DNA of 64,000 nt from Coriobacteriaceae bacterium (GCA_004557505.1 SFGZ01000009.1:1-64000), one strand, 5' to 3'. Numbered from the stretch's first letter, positions 7,941 through 15,594 are shown. The notes: generated from the sequence alone by a model not told the origin. A program made the numbers and translations.

Positions 7941-8852
7941 ATGAGGAAGATTGATGCTCACGCGCACGTCTTTGATCACATCGCATCCATGGGCAAGGCC
8001 GGCGAGCTGCGACCGCTCGGCAACGGCAACTGCCGCTGGGCCACAGGCGAGGAGTTCCGCATCATCCCCGAGGGCAAGGGTGACAAGGAGTACCTGGCCG
8101 AGACGTTCCTCGAGCTCATGGACAGCAACGATGTGGAGAAGGCCATCCTGCTCCAGGGCGTGCTGTACGGCCTGCAGAACGAGTACGCCATGGAATGCGC
8201 CGAGAAGTACCCCGATCGATTCAAGGCGGCCGTCATGCTCGACCCGTTCTGCCGCTGCGCCCAGCAGATCCTGGACCGCTTTATCAACGACCTACACGCC
8301 CACGTCTTCAAGTTCGAGGTCTCCGTGGGCGGCGGGCTGTCTGGGTACCATCACGACTTCATCATCGACGGTCCGGAGATGACGCCGCTGCTCGACCGTA
8401 TCGCGCAGGTCGATGACGCCACCCTCGTACTCGACATCGGAAGCCCCTCCATGGAGAGCTGCCAGCCCGAAGCCGTCTATCGCATCGCCAAGAAGTACCC
8501 GGGCCTGCACGTCGTCGTGTGCCACCTGCTGGCCCCCTCGCTCGAGGACGGTCCGGCGCTCAAGTGCGCGCTGCCGTACCTCGCGCACGATAACGTATGG
8601 GTCGACCTCTCCGCTCTGCCTTGGAACGTCGCCCCCGAGGCCTATCCGTATCCCACGGCGCTTGAGTATATCAAGCTGGCCAAGGAAGTCCTGGGCGCCG
8701 ACAAGATCATCTGGGGCACCGACTCCCCGTGCGTGCTCACCAAGTTCACGTACGAGGATCTCTACACGTTCCTAGAGAACTCCGACGTGTTCACCGACGA
8801 GGAAAAGCGGGGCGTGTTCTACGACAACGCGGTCAAGGCGTACCACCTGTAG
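7941..8852 (+). CDS. Amidohydrolase-2 family metal enzyme
   Basis: The 303-residue TIM-barrel protein has the PF04909 signs: HAH at residues 7-9 (DAHAHVF), a barrel histidine in VVVCHLL, and the late aspartate in IIWGTDSPC. This family includes sugar lactonases, decarboxylases and hydrolases of cyclic esters. Placed between a dehydratase and an aldolase, the most economical role is opening a sugar lactone to the acid used by the UxaA-type enzyme; this is inference. A good ribosome site (AAAAGGAG) precedes ATG 7941. The 165 bases upstream of it hold no gene. Confidence 0.78.
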   Translation: MRKIDAHAHVFDHIASMGKAGELRPLGNGNCRWATGEEFRIIPEGKGDKEYLAETFLELMDSNDVEKAILLQGVLYGLQNEYAMECAEKYPDRFKAAVMLDPFCRCAQQILDRFINDLHAHVFKFEVSVGGGLSGYHHDFIIDGPEMTPLLDRIAQVDDATLVLDIGSPSMESCQPEAVYRIAKKYPGLHVVVCHLLAPSLEDGPALKCALPYLAHDNVWVDLSALPWNVAPEAYPYPTALEYIKLAKEVLGADKIIWGTDSPCVLTKFTYEDLYTFLENSDVFTDEEKRGVFYDNAVKAYHL

Positions 8853-8861
8853 ACGCCAAGC

Positions 8862-8899
8862 CATGCGTGCATGCGTCCGCCCGCCCGCATGCACGCATG
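8862..8899. other. Perfect 14-bp hairpin in the operon
   Basis: CATGCGTGCATGCG (8862-8875) pairs perfectly with CGCATGCACGCATG (8886-8899) over a 10-base loop. It lies 9 bases after the amidohydrolase stop and 65 before the aldolase start, without a T-tract. A processing or mRNA-stabilising role is possible. Confidence 0.6.
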
Positions 8900-8964
8900 A
8901 GCGAACAGGCTGGGACATAGGGTCCGCGCGCTCATGCGGCGCACAACGTACACAAGGAGTTCTT

Positions 8965-9843
8965 ATGTTTGAAGGCGTTTTTTGCCCTGTCATCACCATA
9001 ACCGACGATTCCGGTGTCATCGATTACGAGCTATGGGGACGTCATCTCGACCATTTGGCCGAGGCAGGCATCGACGGCGTGCTGCTGTTCGGCAGCCTTG
9101 GCGAGTTCTACAGCATCTCGCTGGCCGATAAGAAGGCAGCGCTGGAGTTCGCCGTGGGGCGCATTGCCGGCCGTATAAAGGTCTTTGCCGGCGTGGGCGA
9201 CACGACATACGCAAACGTGCTGGACTTCACCAGCTTTGCCGAGCAGTCGGGCGCCGACGCCGTGCTGGCGGTCTCGCCGTATTACTTCGGGCCGAGCGAC
9301 GCCGCAGCGCGCGAGTACTTCGGCGGCATTGCCCGGACCACGAGCCTACCGGTGATCCTGTACAACTTCCCGGCACGCACGGGCAACGACATCTCACCTG
9401 AACTGGCGGCTGATCTGGCAGCAAAGTACCCCAACATCTGTGGAGTCAAGGACACGGTGGACACCATCAGCCATACGCGCAAGGTAATCGCTGCAGCCCG
9501 CGCCGTGAACCCCGAGTTCACCGTTCTTTCCGGTTTTGACGAGTACTACCTTGCCAATCGCGTGGCAGGCGGCAACGGCGTACTGTGCGGCCTCATCAAC
9601 GTGGAGCCCGAGCTGTTCGTCAAGATGCACCGTGCCTACGAGGCGGGAGACTTTGCCCGCGCCATCGCGTGCGCGGAGCGCATCTCCAAGCTCATGGCCA
9701 TCTACGATACGTGCGACCTGTTTATATCCGCCATCAAGGTGGCCGTGCGCGAGCGTGGGCTGCCCATCTCGACCAGGGTCTTCGACCCTGCGGTTAAGCC
9801 GAGCGCAGAACAGATGGAGCGCGTGCGAGCATTGCTGGCGTGA
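8965..9843 (+). CDS. DapA-family aldolase (dihydrodipicolinate synthase/KDG aldolase type)
   Basis: The 292-residue protein is a class I (beta/alpha)8 pyruvate-dependent aldolase. Visible residues are the Schiff-base Lys162 (ICGVKDT), the Tyr133 motif ILYNFPARTG and the pyruvate-binding GSLGE at 43-47, where DapA usually has GTTGE. The family includes DapA, N-acetylneuraminate lyase and 2-keto-3-deoxy sugar-acid aldolases. Its position as last gene after a sugar-acid dehydratase suggests cleavage of a 2-keto-3-deoxy acid to pyruvate and an aldehyde. The start is ATG 8965 after AAGGAG; the frame is open further up only because it crosses the hairpin at 8862. Confidence 0.82.
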   Translation: MFEGVFCPVITITDDSGVIDYELWGRHLDHLAEAGIDGVLLFGSLGEFYSISLADKKAALEFAVGRIAGRIKVFAGVGDTTYANVLDFTSFAEQSGADAVLAVSPYYFGPSDAAAREYFGGIARTTSLPVILYNFPARTGNDISPELAADLAAKYPNICGVKDTVDTISHTRKVIAAARAVNPEFTVLSGFDEYYLANRVAGGNGVLCGLINVEPELFVKMHRAYEAGDFARAIACAERISKLMAIYDTCDLFISAIKVAVRERGLPISTRVFDPAVKPSAEQMERVRALLA

Positions 9844-9936
9844 GACGCACCGCATCACGCAGTGTGCCGACGAGCGGTCGGCTCCATATGCGGTCGGCCG
9901 CTTTTCTTGCCACAACTGTTCCGCCAGGTGTGCCAG

Positions 9937-10254
9937 GTGTCCAGGGACGACCTCGACGCCGCCGCCAAGGCGGTGGCCGAGCTTATGGCGCGGATGATGG
10001 AGCTCGCGGCGCAGATGCTGGAGCTTCGGGCGCGGGCGCGTGACAGGCAGAGGCGCGAGAGGCTGGAGCGGCGCGCCTACAGGGAGGGGGCCGAGGTCTG
10101 GGACGCCGAGAGGCAGTTCAAGGCCGCAGGCTTCGCCAGGGACATAGCGAGAGGCAGCATGGATGGCCGCCAAGCCGCAGCCGCCAGGGCAGCCCACAGG
10201 GTGCCGACCCTCGTGGACGAGTGGTCGATGGAGGACGGCATGCAGCTCGGATGA
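9937..10254 (+). CDS. Small charged coiled-coil hypothetical protein
   Basis: This frame gives about 105 residues from GTG 9937 and reads as one long charged helix: DLDAAAKAVAELMARMM, then an Arg/Glu-rich stretch and a final SMEDGMQLG. I do not recognise a family. It may also start at an inner ATG (9986). No strong ribosome site is visible, but a good hairpin follows the stop, which favours a real gene. It sits between the aldolase operon and the converging lipoprotein gene. Confidence 0.4.
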   Translation: MSRDDLDAAAKAVAELMARMMELAAQMLELRARARDRQRRERLERRAYREGAEVWDAERQFKAAGFARDIARGSMDGRQAAAARAAHRVPTLVDEWSMEDGMQLG

Positions 10255-10259
10255 GAGAA

Positions 10260-10291
10260 GGGGAGGGGCACCTTTGTGGGTGTCCCTCCCC
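10260..10291. terminator. Strong hairpin between converging genes
   Basis: GGGAGGGGCACC and GGGTGTCCCTCCCC form a stem of about 12 base pairs over a short T-containing loop, directly after the small hypothetical gene and before the 3' end of the lipoprotein gene. It probably ends transcription from both sides. Confidence 0.7.
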
Positions 10292-10319
10292 TTCCCGTCT
10301 GCGACGCCTCGGGTGCCGC

Positions 10320-11135
10320 CTAGTCGACCTCGATTCCGTCGGTCTTGGAGTCGTCAAGGGCGAATCCTGGATGTTTTTCATCGACAAGGGTAACGAAGCC
10401 TCTAAAACCGTGAAAATGCATATCGTAGACATCCTGAACCGCAGACGCAGGAATAAGCTCGATTGTGTACTCCTCATCCTCATATCGTGCAGTGTTTTTG
10501 TTATTTTCTTCGCCGAAGTTTAAACCATACTCTCCCCATTTTACGATCGTCCTCACCGTTTCCAGGCTCTCGCTCGCAGTGGCGTTCCCCGAGCCATCAG
10601 TCATGACATGAAGCGTATACCCGTGAGAAAAATCCTTATATTCGAGAGAGTCCACGATGGACTTTCTTCGGTTCATCTCATCCATGTCACTGCTGAATTC
10701 GTCTGCAGGAATCGTATCGCTGAAGTTTGGCAACATGTCAATGCTCCCCTGAATGATGGACGATTGCTCGCTGCGTCTTGATTCGAAGGATTCACGGCTG
10801 GACCTCTTAACGAACTCCTCAAGCTTTTCAGTTTCATCCCGCAAATCGGAGAACTTCATATCGCCAAGAGGGTAGTACGCAACATTGCCCTCCCCATCAA
10901 ATATCCAAGCGCTCGAAATTTCCTCGTCCTTTCCCACCGCCGCCTTGTCATTAAACCGGAACCAGACACCCTTCTGGGCGAACGCCTTGGATGCGGACAC
11001 GGGACCGCTGGACGCCAATGGCGCGCCGCCCGTAGAGCCGCCGTTCCCGCACGCCGAGAGCAGCGGCGTCATTGCGAGCATTGCCGCAGACGATGCCCCC
11101 AGTTTGACGAAGCCCCTCCTGCTGATTGCCTTCAT
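10320..11135 (-). CDS. Tat-exported lipoprotein of unknown function
   Basis: The 271-residue protein opens with a twin-arginine signal (SRRGFVKLGASSAAMLAMT) ending in the lipobox LSACG, so it should be folded in the cytoplasm, exported by Tat and fixed to the membrane by lipid at the cysteine. The following Gly/Ser-rich linker is typical. The mature part (about 240 residues, with an acidic helical middle) resembles no family I recognise. ATG 11135 is preferred over GTG 11159 because GGAAGGGG sits at a good distance. The gene is divergent from the XRE regulator, with the palindrome at 11227-11253 between them. Confidence 0.65.
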   Translation of the reverse strand: MKAISRRGFVKLGASSAAMLAMTPLLSACGNGGSTGGAPLASSGPVSASKAFAQKGVWFRFNDKAAVGKDEEISSAWIFDGEGNVAYYPLGDMKFSDLRDETEKLEEFVKRSSRESFESRRSEQSSIIQGSIDMLPNFSDTIPADEFSSDMDEMNRRKSIVDSLEYKDFSHGYTLHVMTDGSGNATASESLETVRTIVKWGEYGLNFGEENNKNTARYEDEEYTIELIPASAVQDVYDMHFHGFRGFVTLVDEKHPGFALDDSKTDGIEVD

Positions 11136-11226
11136 TGCCGCCCCTTCCCAATCGCGCACCGATATTGAACTGTATAGGCATATTTAAGCCCTTGTAGTTT
11201 ATTCATTCCCCTCGTAAATGTCCACA

Positions 11227-11253
11227 CCATACAAGTAGTCATGACTTGTATGG
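11227..11253. promoter_or_regulatory. Perfect 10-bp inverted repeat, likely XRE operator
   Basis: CCATACAAGT (11227-11236) and ACTTGTATGG (11244-11253) are perfect complements over a 7-base centre. The core AGTCATGACT is itself a palindrome. It ends 3 bases before the XRE start codon, so binding would block translation or transcription start of that gene and perhaps also affect the divergent lipoprotein gene. Confidence 0.65.
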
Positions 11254-11256
11254 GCG

Positions 11257-11610
11257 GTGAGCGATGTGGACTACTACGGCATAGGGCGGCGCGTGCGCAG
11301 GTACAGGAAGGCGTGCGGCCTCTCCCAGGAGCGCCTCGCGGAGCTGGTGGGCATCTCCGTCACCCACATGAGCCACATAGAGACGGGCAACACGAAGCTG
11401 AGCCTGCCCGTGCTCGCACGTATCGCCGACGCCCTCTCCGTGAGCACGGACGCGCTGCTACACGAGGCGCCGAAGGCGGCGGGCAGGGAGGCCATCTCCG
11501 ACGAGGTGAGCGAGCTTCTGGAGTCGAGTTCGCCCTATGAGCTGTCGGTGATTCTCGACGTGGCGAGGGCGACGAGGGCCGCGTTGCGAAAGCACGCGGG
11601 AGAGGCCTGA
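11257..11610 (+). CDS. XRE-family helix-turn-helix regulator
   Basis: The 117-residue protein has a Cro/C1-type HTH at residues 8-62 (IGRRVRRYRKACGLSQERLAE, VSITHMSHIETGN-like segment, LPVLARIADALSVSTDALL) followed by a short helical tail that may dimerise. It starts with GTG 11257; no clear Shine-Dalgarno is seen, so leaderless or weak translation is possible. A perfect palindrome abuts the start, pointing to autoregulation. It lies just left of the first tRNA-derived repeat, pointing towards it, like the relaxase gene lies left of the second; it may be the last gene of another mobile element. Confidence 0.8.
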   Translation: MSDVDYYGIGRRVRRYRKACGLSQERLAELVGISVTHMSHIETGNTKLSLPVLARIADALSVSTDALLHEAPKAAGREAISDEVSELLESSSPYELSVILDVARATRAALRKHAGEA

Positions 11611-11660
11611 GACCCGGCTGTTTTTCCGCGATACTGTTACCGATACTGTTTCTGTCGCTA

Positions 11661-11754
11661 ATTTTCGATGACGTGCAAGAGAAAAGCCCTGACCTGTTTT
11701 CGCAGTTCAGGGCTTGATTTTTGGTCGCGGGGGCAGGATTTGAACCTGCGGCCT
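11661..11754. repeat. Attachment-site repeat 1 (partial tRNA-fMet 3' end plus terminator)
   Basis: Bases 11722-11754 match the last 33 bases, CCA included, of the initiator tRNA gene at 24229-24305. The left part contains the hairpin AAGCCCTGACCTG/CAGTTCAGGGCTT and TCGATGACGTGCAAGAG, shared with repeat 2. The tRNA part stops at the T-arm/variable region, so it is no functional tRNA. It marks the left end of the integrated region. Confidence 0.8.
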
Positions 11755-11879
11755 CGCCGTACGGTGCCATCGATATAGTCGTCTGCGACATCGACAGGCG
11801 CTCCGCGAAGGGCGCTCTGGCAGGGCGCGTAGACGGCGGGGCCGTTTTCGCTGAGGCAGCGCGGTGCGTCTATGAGGCG

Positions 11880-12164
11880 ATGGCCCCGGCCATGGCGTCT
11901 CATAGCCTGCCTGCGCTGCCCGCCCCGTCGGACGCCGTGCCTGCAGAGCGCAATCTGCGCGACGAGTACAAGCGGGTGTTCGCCCCGCTGTGGCGGGAGG
12001 TGAACGCAAATAATATAGCCCGCGACCCGAGCTACGTTGACCGTATGGTCACGTTCGAGGAGTGGCGGGCGAACGGATGCGCTGACGCATACGACAAGGC
12101 GCGGGGTTTCCACCGTGCCGGTGCATTGGCGAGCGCATGCCCGGACGAAGGCCGGGGCGCGTGA
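11880..12164 (+). CDS. Uncertain small ORF in the mini-element
   Basis: From ATG 11880 the frame encodes about 94 residues (MAPAMASHSLPALPAP, later EYKRVFAPLWREVNANNIARDP and RMVTFEEWRANGCADAYDKAR). The second half looks protein-like. The same frame is open back into the tRNA-like repeat, but that upstream part gives the well-known artefact peptide VAGAGFEPA and is not credible. No family recognised; it could be an accessory gene of the relaxase element. Confidence 0.3.
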   Translation: MAPAMASHSLPALPAPSDAVPAERNLRDEYKRVFAPLWREVNANNIARDPSYVDRMVTFEEWRANGCADAYDKARGFHRAGALASACPDEGRGA

Positions 12165-12180
12165 GCTTCCAGCGGGGAGT

Positions 12181-12231
12181 CCAGAGGGGCGCAGCGCCCT
12201 CTGGGGCTAGGACTTATCCTCCGGATAAGTC
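12181..12231. other. Two hairpins upstream of the relaxase gene, candidate oriT
   Basis: CCAGAGGGGCGC/GCGCCCTCTGG (12181-12204, one bulged G) is followed by the perfect 9-bp hairpin GACTTATCC-TCC-GGATAAGTC (12211-12231). Transfer origins of MobV elements contain such inverted repeats just upstream of the mob gene, which starts 150 bases on. The nick site cannot be named from sequence. Confidence 0.4.
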
Positions 12232-12382
12232 CGTGGCCAAGTTTCTCGTACTTTACCAGTAAAAAGATGGCGGGGTTTCCCGCTTGGAATGCGGCCAGCC
12301 GAGAGGGAATGCCGCAGGGTTTCGGAGGCGCCTTAGCCTAAATCATCCTCCGCACACTGAGTGACCGATAGGAGGAATGGAT

Positions 12383-13819
12383 ATGGGTTTCAAGGTTGGA
12401 ATGCCCGTTCTGAAGCTAAAGAACGCCAGGAGCGGAGGCAAGAACAGGGGCAAGAGCAAGAACAGCGGGAACCTGAGGAGCGTGCTGGGCGAGGCGGGCA
12501 CCGAGAGGTGGTCGGCGACGAAGACGCTCGACAGGAGCCTGAGCGACACGAACGAGCACCTGGGTCCGTACTCGTCGGGGGTCGAGGCCTACGAGGCCAT
12601 CATGGCCGAGGTCGAGGAGTACAGCGAGGCCTATAAGGCCGAGCACGGGCGAGGCGTCCGCAAGGACGCCGTGCTGGCCTTCGCGATGATTGTCAAGCCG
12701 CCCGCCGAGGTCGTGAACGCCATGACCCCGGAGGAGCGTGCGCGGTTCTTCAGGGATTCGTACGACACGCTGGTCGAACTTGACGTCCTGAAAGACGATA
12801 ACGTGCGCATGCGCGAGCGCCACAGGGACGAGGGCGGTGAGCACGAGCACATCGTCTCGATGGCCTACGACGGGGACGGCAGGCTCAACGGCAAGAAGGT
12901 CGTGAGCCTCGGCATGTTCAAGAAGCTCAACAGGGAGTTCCCGAGGCGCATGCGGGCGAAGGGCTGGGACGTCGAGGAGTGCGATGTTTACGACCAGGAT
13001 GCCGTGAAGGGCATGACGCCCGAGGAGGCCGACGCCTACAAGGCGGAGCACCGGGAGAGGAAGGCGAGGCAGGGGCTGAGTGCGAATGAGTATATCGCAC
13101 TTAAGCACGCCGAGGAGGCCGAGCGGAGAGCCATTGACGCCTACGACATGGTGCGTCAGGAGACAGACCTTGAGCGCTGCGGCGTCCACGTCGACGCGCA
13201 GGAGGCCTACGACGATGCCGTCATCGAGGCGTACGCCGAGATGGAGCCGACGAGACGCGCACTGAAGGACGCTGACAAGAGGATTGCCGAGGCCGACGAA
13301 CGTGAGCAGGCCGCGCAGGAGTCCGAGGCGCGTACCAAGAGTCTGAATAGTCAAGTCGGACTTATGGCCGTCCGGATGAACCGCATGATGTACCCGGACC
13401 CGGATGAGTACAAGAGGCACTTGTGGGACCCGGCCTATGATAGCAAGGCGTCAATCGATGACTTCGGCGAGTTCGTGTCCCGGCAGGACGAGACTGCCAA
13501 GCGGAACGCGCGGCAGGCACAGGCCAACGCGCAGGAGCGCGAGGAGCTTGCGCGACTGGCAGATGACATCAAGGTCGCATCAGCCGAGGCCGACAGCGTG
13601 CCTGAGAAGACGGGCTGGATGATGGGCTGGATACGGCAGCACGCCCCCAAGGCGTACGCCGCAGCGCAGAACGCATACGAGAAGCGCCTCAAGCCGGTCA
13701 TCGACAGGATCAGGAACGTCCAGCAGAGGGCGCATCAGCGACGGGTCCCTACGGGCTTCGATGATGTGGCGGACGCCTACGAGCACCGCTTCGACGGCGA
13801 CAAGGGGCTGGGCGAGTGA
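12383..13819 (+). CDS. MobV (Pre/Mob) family relaxase
   Basis: The 478-residue protein resembles plasmid recombination/mobilisation enzymes of the MobV type, which nick oriT and lead single-stranded DNA into a recipient. The relaxase half spans about residues 30-210. Its metal-binding HEH motif (GGEHEHIVSMAYDGDGRLNGKK) corresponds to HxHFGF-PxxxDGRLSAK in MobV, and RKDAVLAFAMIVKPP and EERARFFRDSYDTL match the earlier conserved blocks. The rest is a long charged coiled coil ending near the attachment repeat. ATG 12383 is preferred over 12377 because AGGAGG is then 7 bases away. No integrase, replication or conjugation gene accompanies it, so transfer must depend on other elements. Confidence 0.75.
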   Translation: MGFKVGMPVLKLKNARSGGKNRGKSKNSGNLRSVLGEAGTERWSATKTLDRSLSDTNEHLGPYSSGVEAYEAIMAEVEEYSEAYKAEHGRGVRKDAVLAFAMIVKPPAEVVNAMTPEERARFFRDSYDTLVELDVLKDDNVRMRERHRDEGGEHEHIVSMAYDGDGRLNGKKVVSLGMFKKLNREFPRRMRAKGWDVEECDVYDQDAVKGMTPEEADAYKAEHRERKARQGLSANEYIALKHAEEAERRAIDAYDMVRQETDLERCGVHVDAQEAYDDAVIEAYAEMEPTRRALKDADKRIAEADEREQAAQESEARTKSLNSQVGLMAVRMNRMMYPDPDEYKRHLWDPAYDSKASIDDFGEFVSRQDETAKRNARQAQANAQEREELARLADDIKVASAEADSVPEKTGWMMGWIRQHAPKAYAAAQNAYEKRLKPVIDRIRNVQQRAHQRRVPTGFDDVADAYEHRFDGDKGLGE

Positions 13820-13853
13820 CTCTTCCGTAGCGATTTTCGTAGCAACTTTACCG

Positions 13854-13959
13854 TTTTCGATGGCGTGCAAGAGAAAAGCCCTAACCTGTTTTCGCAGGTC
13901 ATGGCTTGATTTTTGGTCGCGGGGGCAGGATTTGAACCTGCGGCCTTCGGGTTATGAGC
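13854..13959. repeat. Attachment-site repeat 2 (partial tRNA-fMet 3' half plus terminator)
   Basis: Bases 13914-13959 equal the last 46 bases of the initiator tRNA, reaching through the anticodon loop (TTCGGGTTATGAGC on the plus strand) before diverging. The left part shares TTTTCGATGNCGTGCAAGAG and the terminator hairpin with repeat 1. It separates the relaxase segment from the integrase segment. Confidence 0.85.
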
Positions 13960-14109
13960 GAGTCAAGCTGGAGGTTCCGTAAATTCTCCCTCGTCTACCT
14001 CGTTTGGACGCACTGCGCTGAGCAGGCGTTTTGTGTTTTTTCGCGTCTCCAACGTTCTGTAGGAATCTGCTTCTTCTGTATCCCCAACCTCGTTTTGGCG
14101 GTCATTTGG

Positions 14110-14139
14110 CGGTCACTTTGGCGATCACAATGTCGGTCA
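14110..14139 (+). repeat. Arm-type repeat at the left end of the integrase element
   Basis: CGGTCACTTTGGCGATCACA and its continuation to 14139 resemble 24157-24185 at the other end in the same orientation, with about 80% identity. Extra GGCGGTCA units lie at 14097-14110. Tyrosine integrases bind such arm sites near both element ends; that role is inferred. Confidence 0.5.
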
Positions 14140-14176
14140 GAAACGGCTGTTGAAAACCGAGTGGAAGGAAGTGGAG

Positions 14177-15469
14177 ATGCAGGGCCTTACCTACACCAGC
14201 CGTGGCCTGAGGAGACGGAGAAACAGCGACCGGTGGGAGGCGGTCCTCTCGCACACCGACCCTGTGACGGGCGAGGTTGTGAGGACGTTTCACACGGTCG
14301 AGGGAAAGACGCGCCGGCAGGCGGAGCACGCTCGCGACGCGCTCATCCTCGAGCTCGAGCGCAAGGGAGGTGCCGTCGGTTCCTCGATGAGCGTGCGCGA
14401 GTTCATGGAGCAGTTCCTCGCCTACAAGGAGGAGTCGGACACCATCGAGCCCTCGACGGTACGCGACTACCGCACCGAGGCGCGCCAGATAGACTCCTAC
14501 ATCGGAAACGTCCGCCTGGCGGACCTCTCCGTGGAGGACGTGTCCGGCTGGATGCGCGACATGCGCGCCGACGGCTACGCGCCCAAGAGCGTGTCGAAGC
14601 CATTCCGCCTGCTCAAGCAGGCGCTCAAGTGGGGTATGGCGCAAGACCTCATTACCAAGAACCCCTGCGACTTCTGCAAGCCACCCAAGCGCGTGAAGAC
14701 GCCCATCAACGCCCTGCCGCGCGAGGAGCGCACGCGCATGCTCGAGCTTGCGAGGCGCGCACAGCCTGCGCCTCTGGGCATAGCCATAGAGCTCGCCCTC
14801 ACCACGGGCATGAGGCGCGGCGAGATCTGCGCCCTCAGGTGGTCGGACCTATCCGACGACGGCACCATCACCGTGAGCCACGCCCTGGGAAACGGCGACG
14901 GCGGCTTCTACGTGAAGGAGCCCAAGACCTCAAGCTCGCTGCGAACCATTCCCCTCACCCGGCGCACCTTCGACATGCTGCGTCTGGTGAGGGCGGACGC
15001 CGTGCGCGTCGCCAACGAGTTCGCCCTTCCCTTCGGCGACCCCTACATCCTGGGCACGCAGGAGGAGAGGAGCCGGCCCTACAACCCCACGCAGCTCGGG
15101 AAGGACTTCTCGGCCTTCTGCAAGATGAACGGCTTCAAGTGCACCTTCCACGACCTCAGGCACACCTTCGCCACCATGATGATCGCGGGAGGCTGCGACG
15201 TGAGGACCGTGGCGAGCTACCTGGGCCACGCGAGCGTGTCGATGACCCTGGACATATACGCGGACGTTGACCCGGAGGCCAAGCGCGCCGCCGTGAGCAA
15301 GGTCGAGGAGAGCTTCGACGCAGAGATGGGCGGCTACGGCGACGCCATCATGGAGAGCGTCATCGGCGCGCCAGAGCGACGCGAGCCCGCGCTCAGCTTC
15401 TCTGTGGACCAACTCAAGGCAATGCTCGTCGCCGCAGAGGAGAAGGAGGCTAAACATGGGCGTCTTTAG
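14177..15469 (+). CDS. Tyrosine-type site-specific integrase
   Basis: The 430-residue protein has the three-part layout of phage/ICE integrases: an N-terminal arm-binding region (residues 1-60, rich in Arg), a SAM-like core-binding domain (about 75-165, SMSVREFMEQFLAYKEES) and the catalytic domain. The catalytic residues are visible as R in TGMRRGEICALRW, H-x-x-R in FHDLRHTFATMM, H in YLGHAS and the nucleophile Y in MTLDIYADV. ATG 14177 is favoured over TTG 14150 by the upstream GGAAG. It reads away from attachment repeat 2, 220 bases off, and is the only integrase in the region, so it may serve both segments. Confidence 0.9.
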   Translation: MQGLTYTSRGLRRRRNSDRWEAVLSHTDPVTGEVVRTFHTVEGKTRRQAEHARDALILELERKGGAVGSSMSVREFMEQFLAYKEESDTIEPSTVRDYRTEARQIDSYIGNVRLADLSVEDVSGWMRDMRADGYAPKSVSKPFRLLKQALKWGMAQDLITKNPCDFCKPPKRVKTPINALPREERTRMLELARRAQPAPLGIAIELALTTGMRRGEICALRWSDLSDDGTITVSHALGNGDGGFYVKEPKTSSSLRTIPLTRRTFDMLRLVRADAVRVANEFALPFGDPYILGTQEERSRPYNPTQLGKDFSAFCKMNGFKCTFHDLRHTFATMMIAGGCDVRTVASYLGHASVSMTLDIYADVDPEAKRAAVSKVEESFDAEMGGYGDAIMESVIGAPERREPALSFSVDQLKAMLVAAEEKEAKHGRL

Positions 15470-15524
15470 GATCGTCTGGCACCTCGTGCGCTGGCTCTTC
15501 CGCGCCGTCTCGCGATGGATGTGA
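15456..15524 (+). CDS. Tiny 22-residue cationic amphipathic peptide ORF
   Basis: A well-placed AGGAGG (15444-15449) precedes ATG 15456, which overlaps the integrase stop by 14 bases. The product begins MGVFRIVWHLVRWLFRAV and ends in Met before TGA 15524. It alternates Arg/His with Val, Trp, Leu and Phe, as an amphipathic helix would. The ribosome site is as good as any in the window, but it could be fortuitous in this GC-rich tail. Function unknown; a membrane-active peptide or a translational coupler are possibilities. Confidence 0.4.
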   Translation: MGVFRIVWHLVRWLFRAVSRWM

Positions 15525-15559
15525 GTGGAATGCTGTGAGTTACTGATATAAAAACATAG

Positions 15560-15594
15560 AAGTGAGTACAATATGTATGCACTTATACTATAAT
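15560..15594 (+). promoter_or_regulatory. abiE promoter with overlapping inverted repeat
   Basis: AAGTGAGTAC (15560-15569) and GTATGCACTT (15575-15584) form an inverted repeat with 8 of 10 paired bases around AATAT. TATAAT follows at 15589-15594. The expected transcription start falls at about 15601, next to ATG 15603, so the antitoxin mRNA may be leaderless. AbiEi proteins are known to bind inverted repeats in their own promoter. Confidence 0.6.

Noticed and set aside
8863..8964. Longer start for the DapA-family protein
   Set aside because: The extra 34 residues are encoded by the hairpin and come before a good ribosome site at ATG 8965; the family starts there.
11241..11540. Alternative frame overlapping the XRE gene
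   Set aside because: The frame from 11257 shows a clear HTH; the other frame yields an Arg/Gly-rich product with no family traits.
11721..11879. Frame giving MVAGAGFEPAA at attachment repeat 1
   Set aside because: This peptide is the well-known false translation across the 3' end of a tRNA gene; only the later part could be a real small gene.
12181..12231. Replication origin of a plasmid
   Set aside because: No replication protein gene lies nearby; hairpins directly before a relaxase gene fit a transfer origin better.
11722..13959. Two further tRNA genes at 11722-11754 and 13914-13959
   Set aside because: Both copies lack the 5' half (no acceptor 5' strand or D arm), so they are attachment-site remnants and not tRNA genes.
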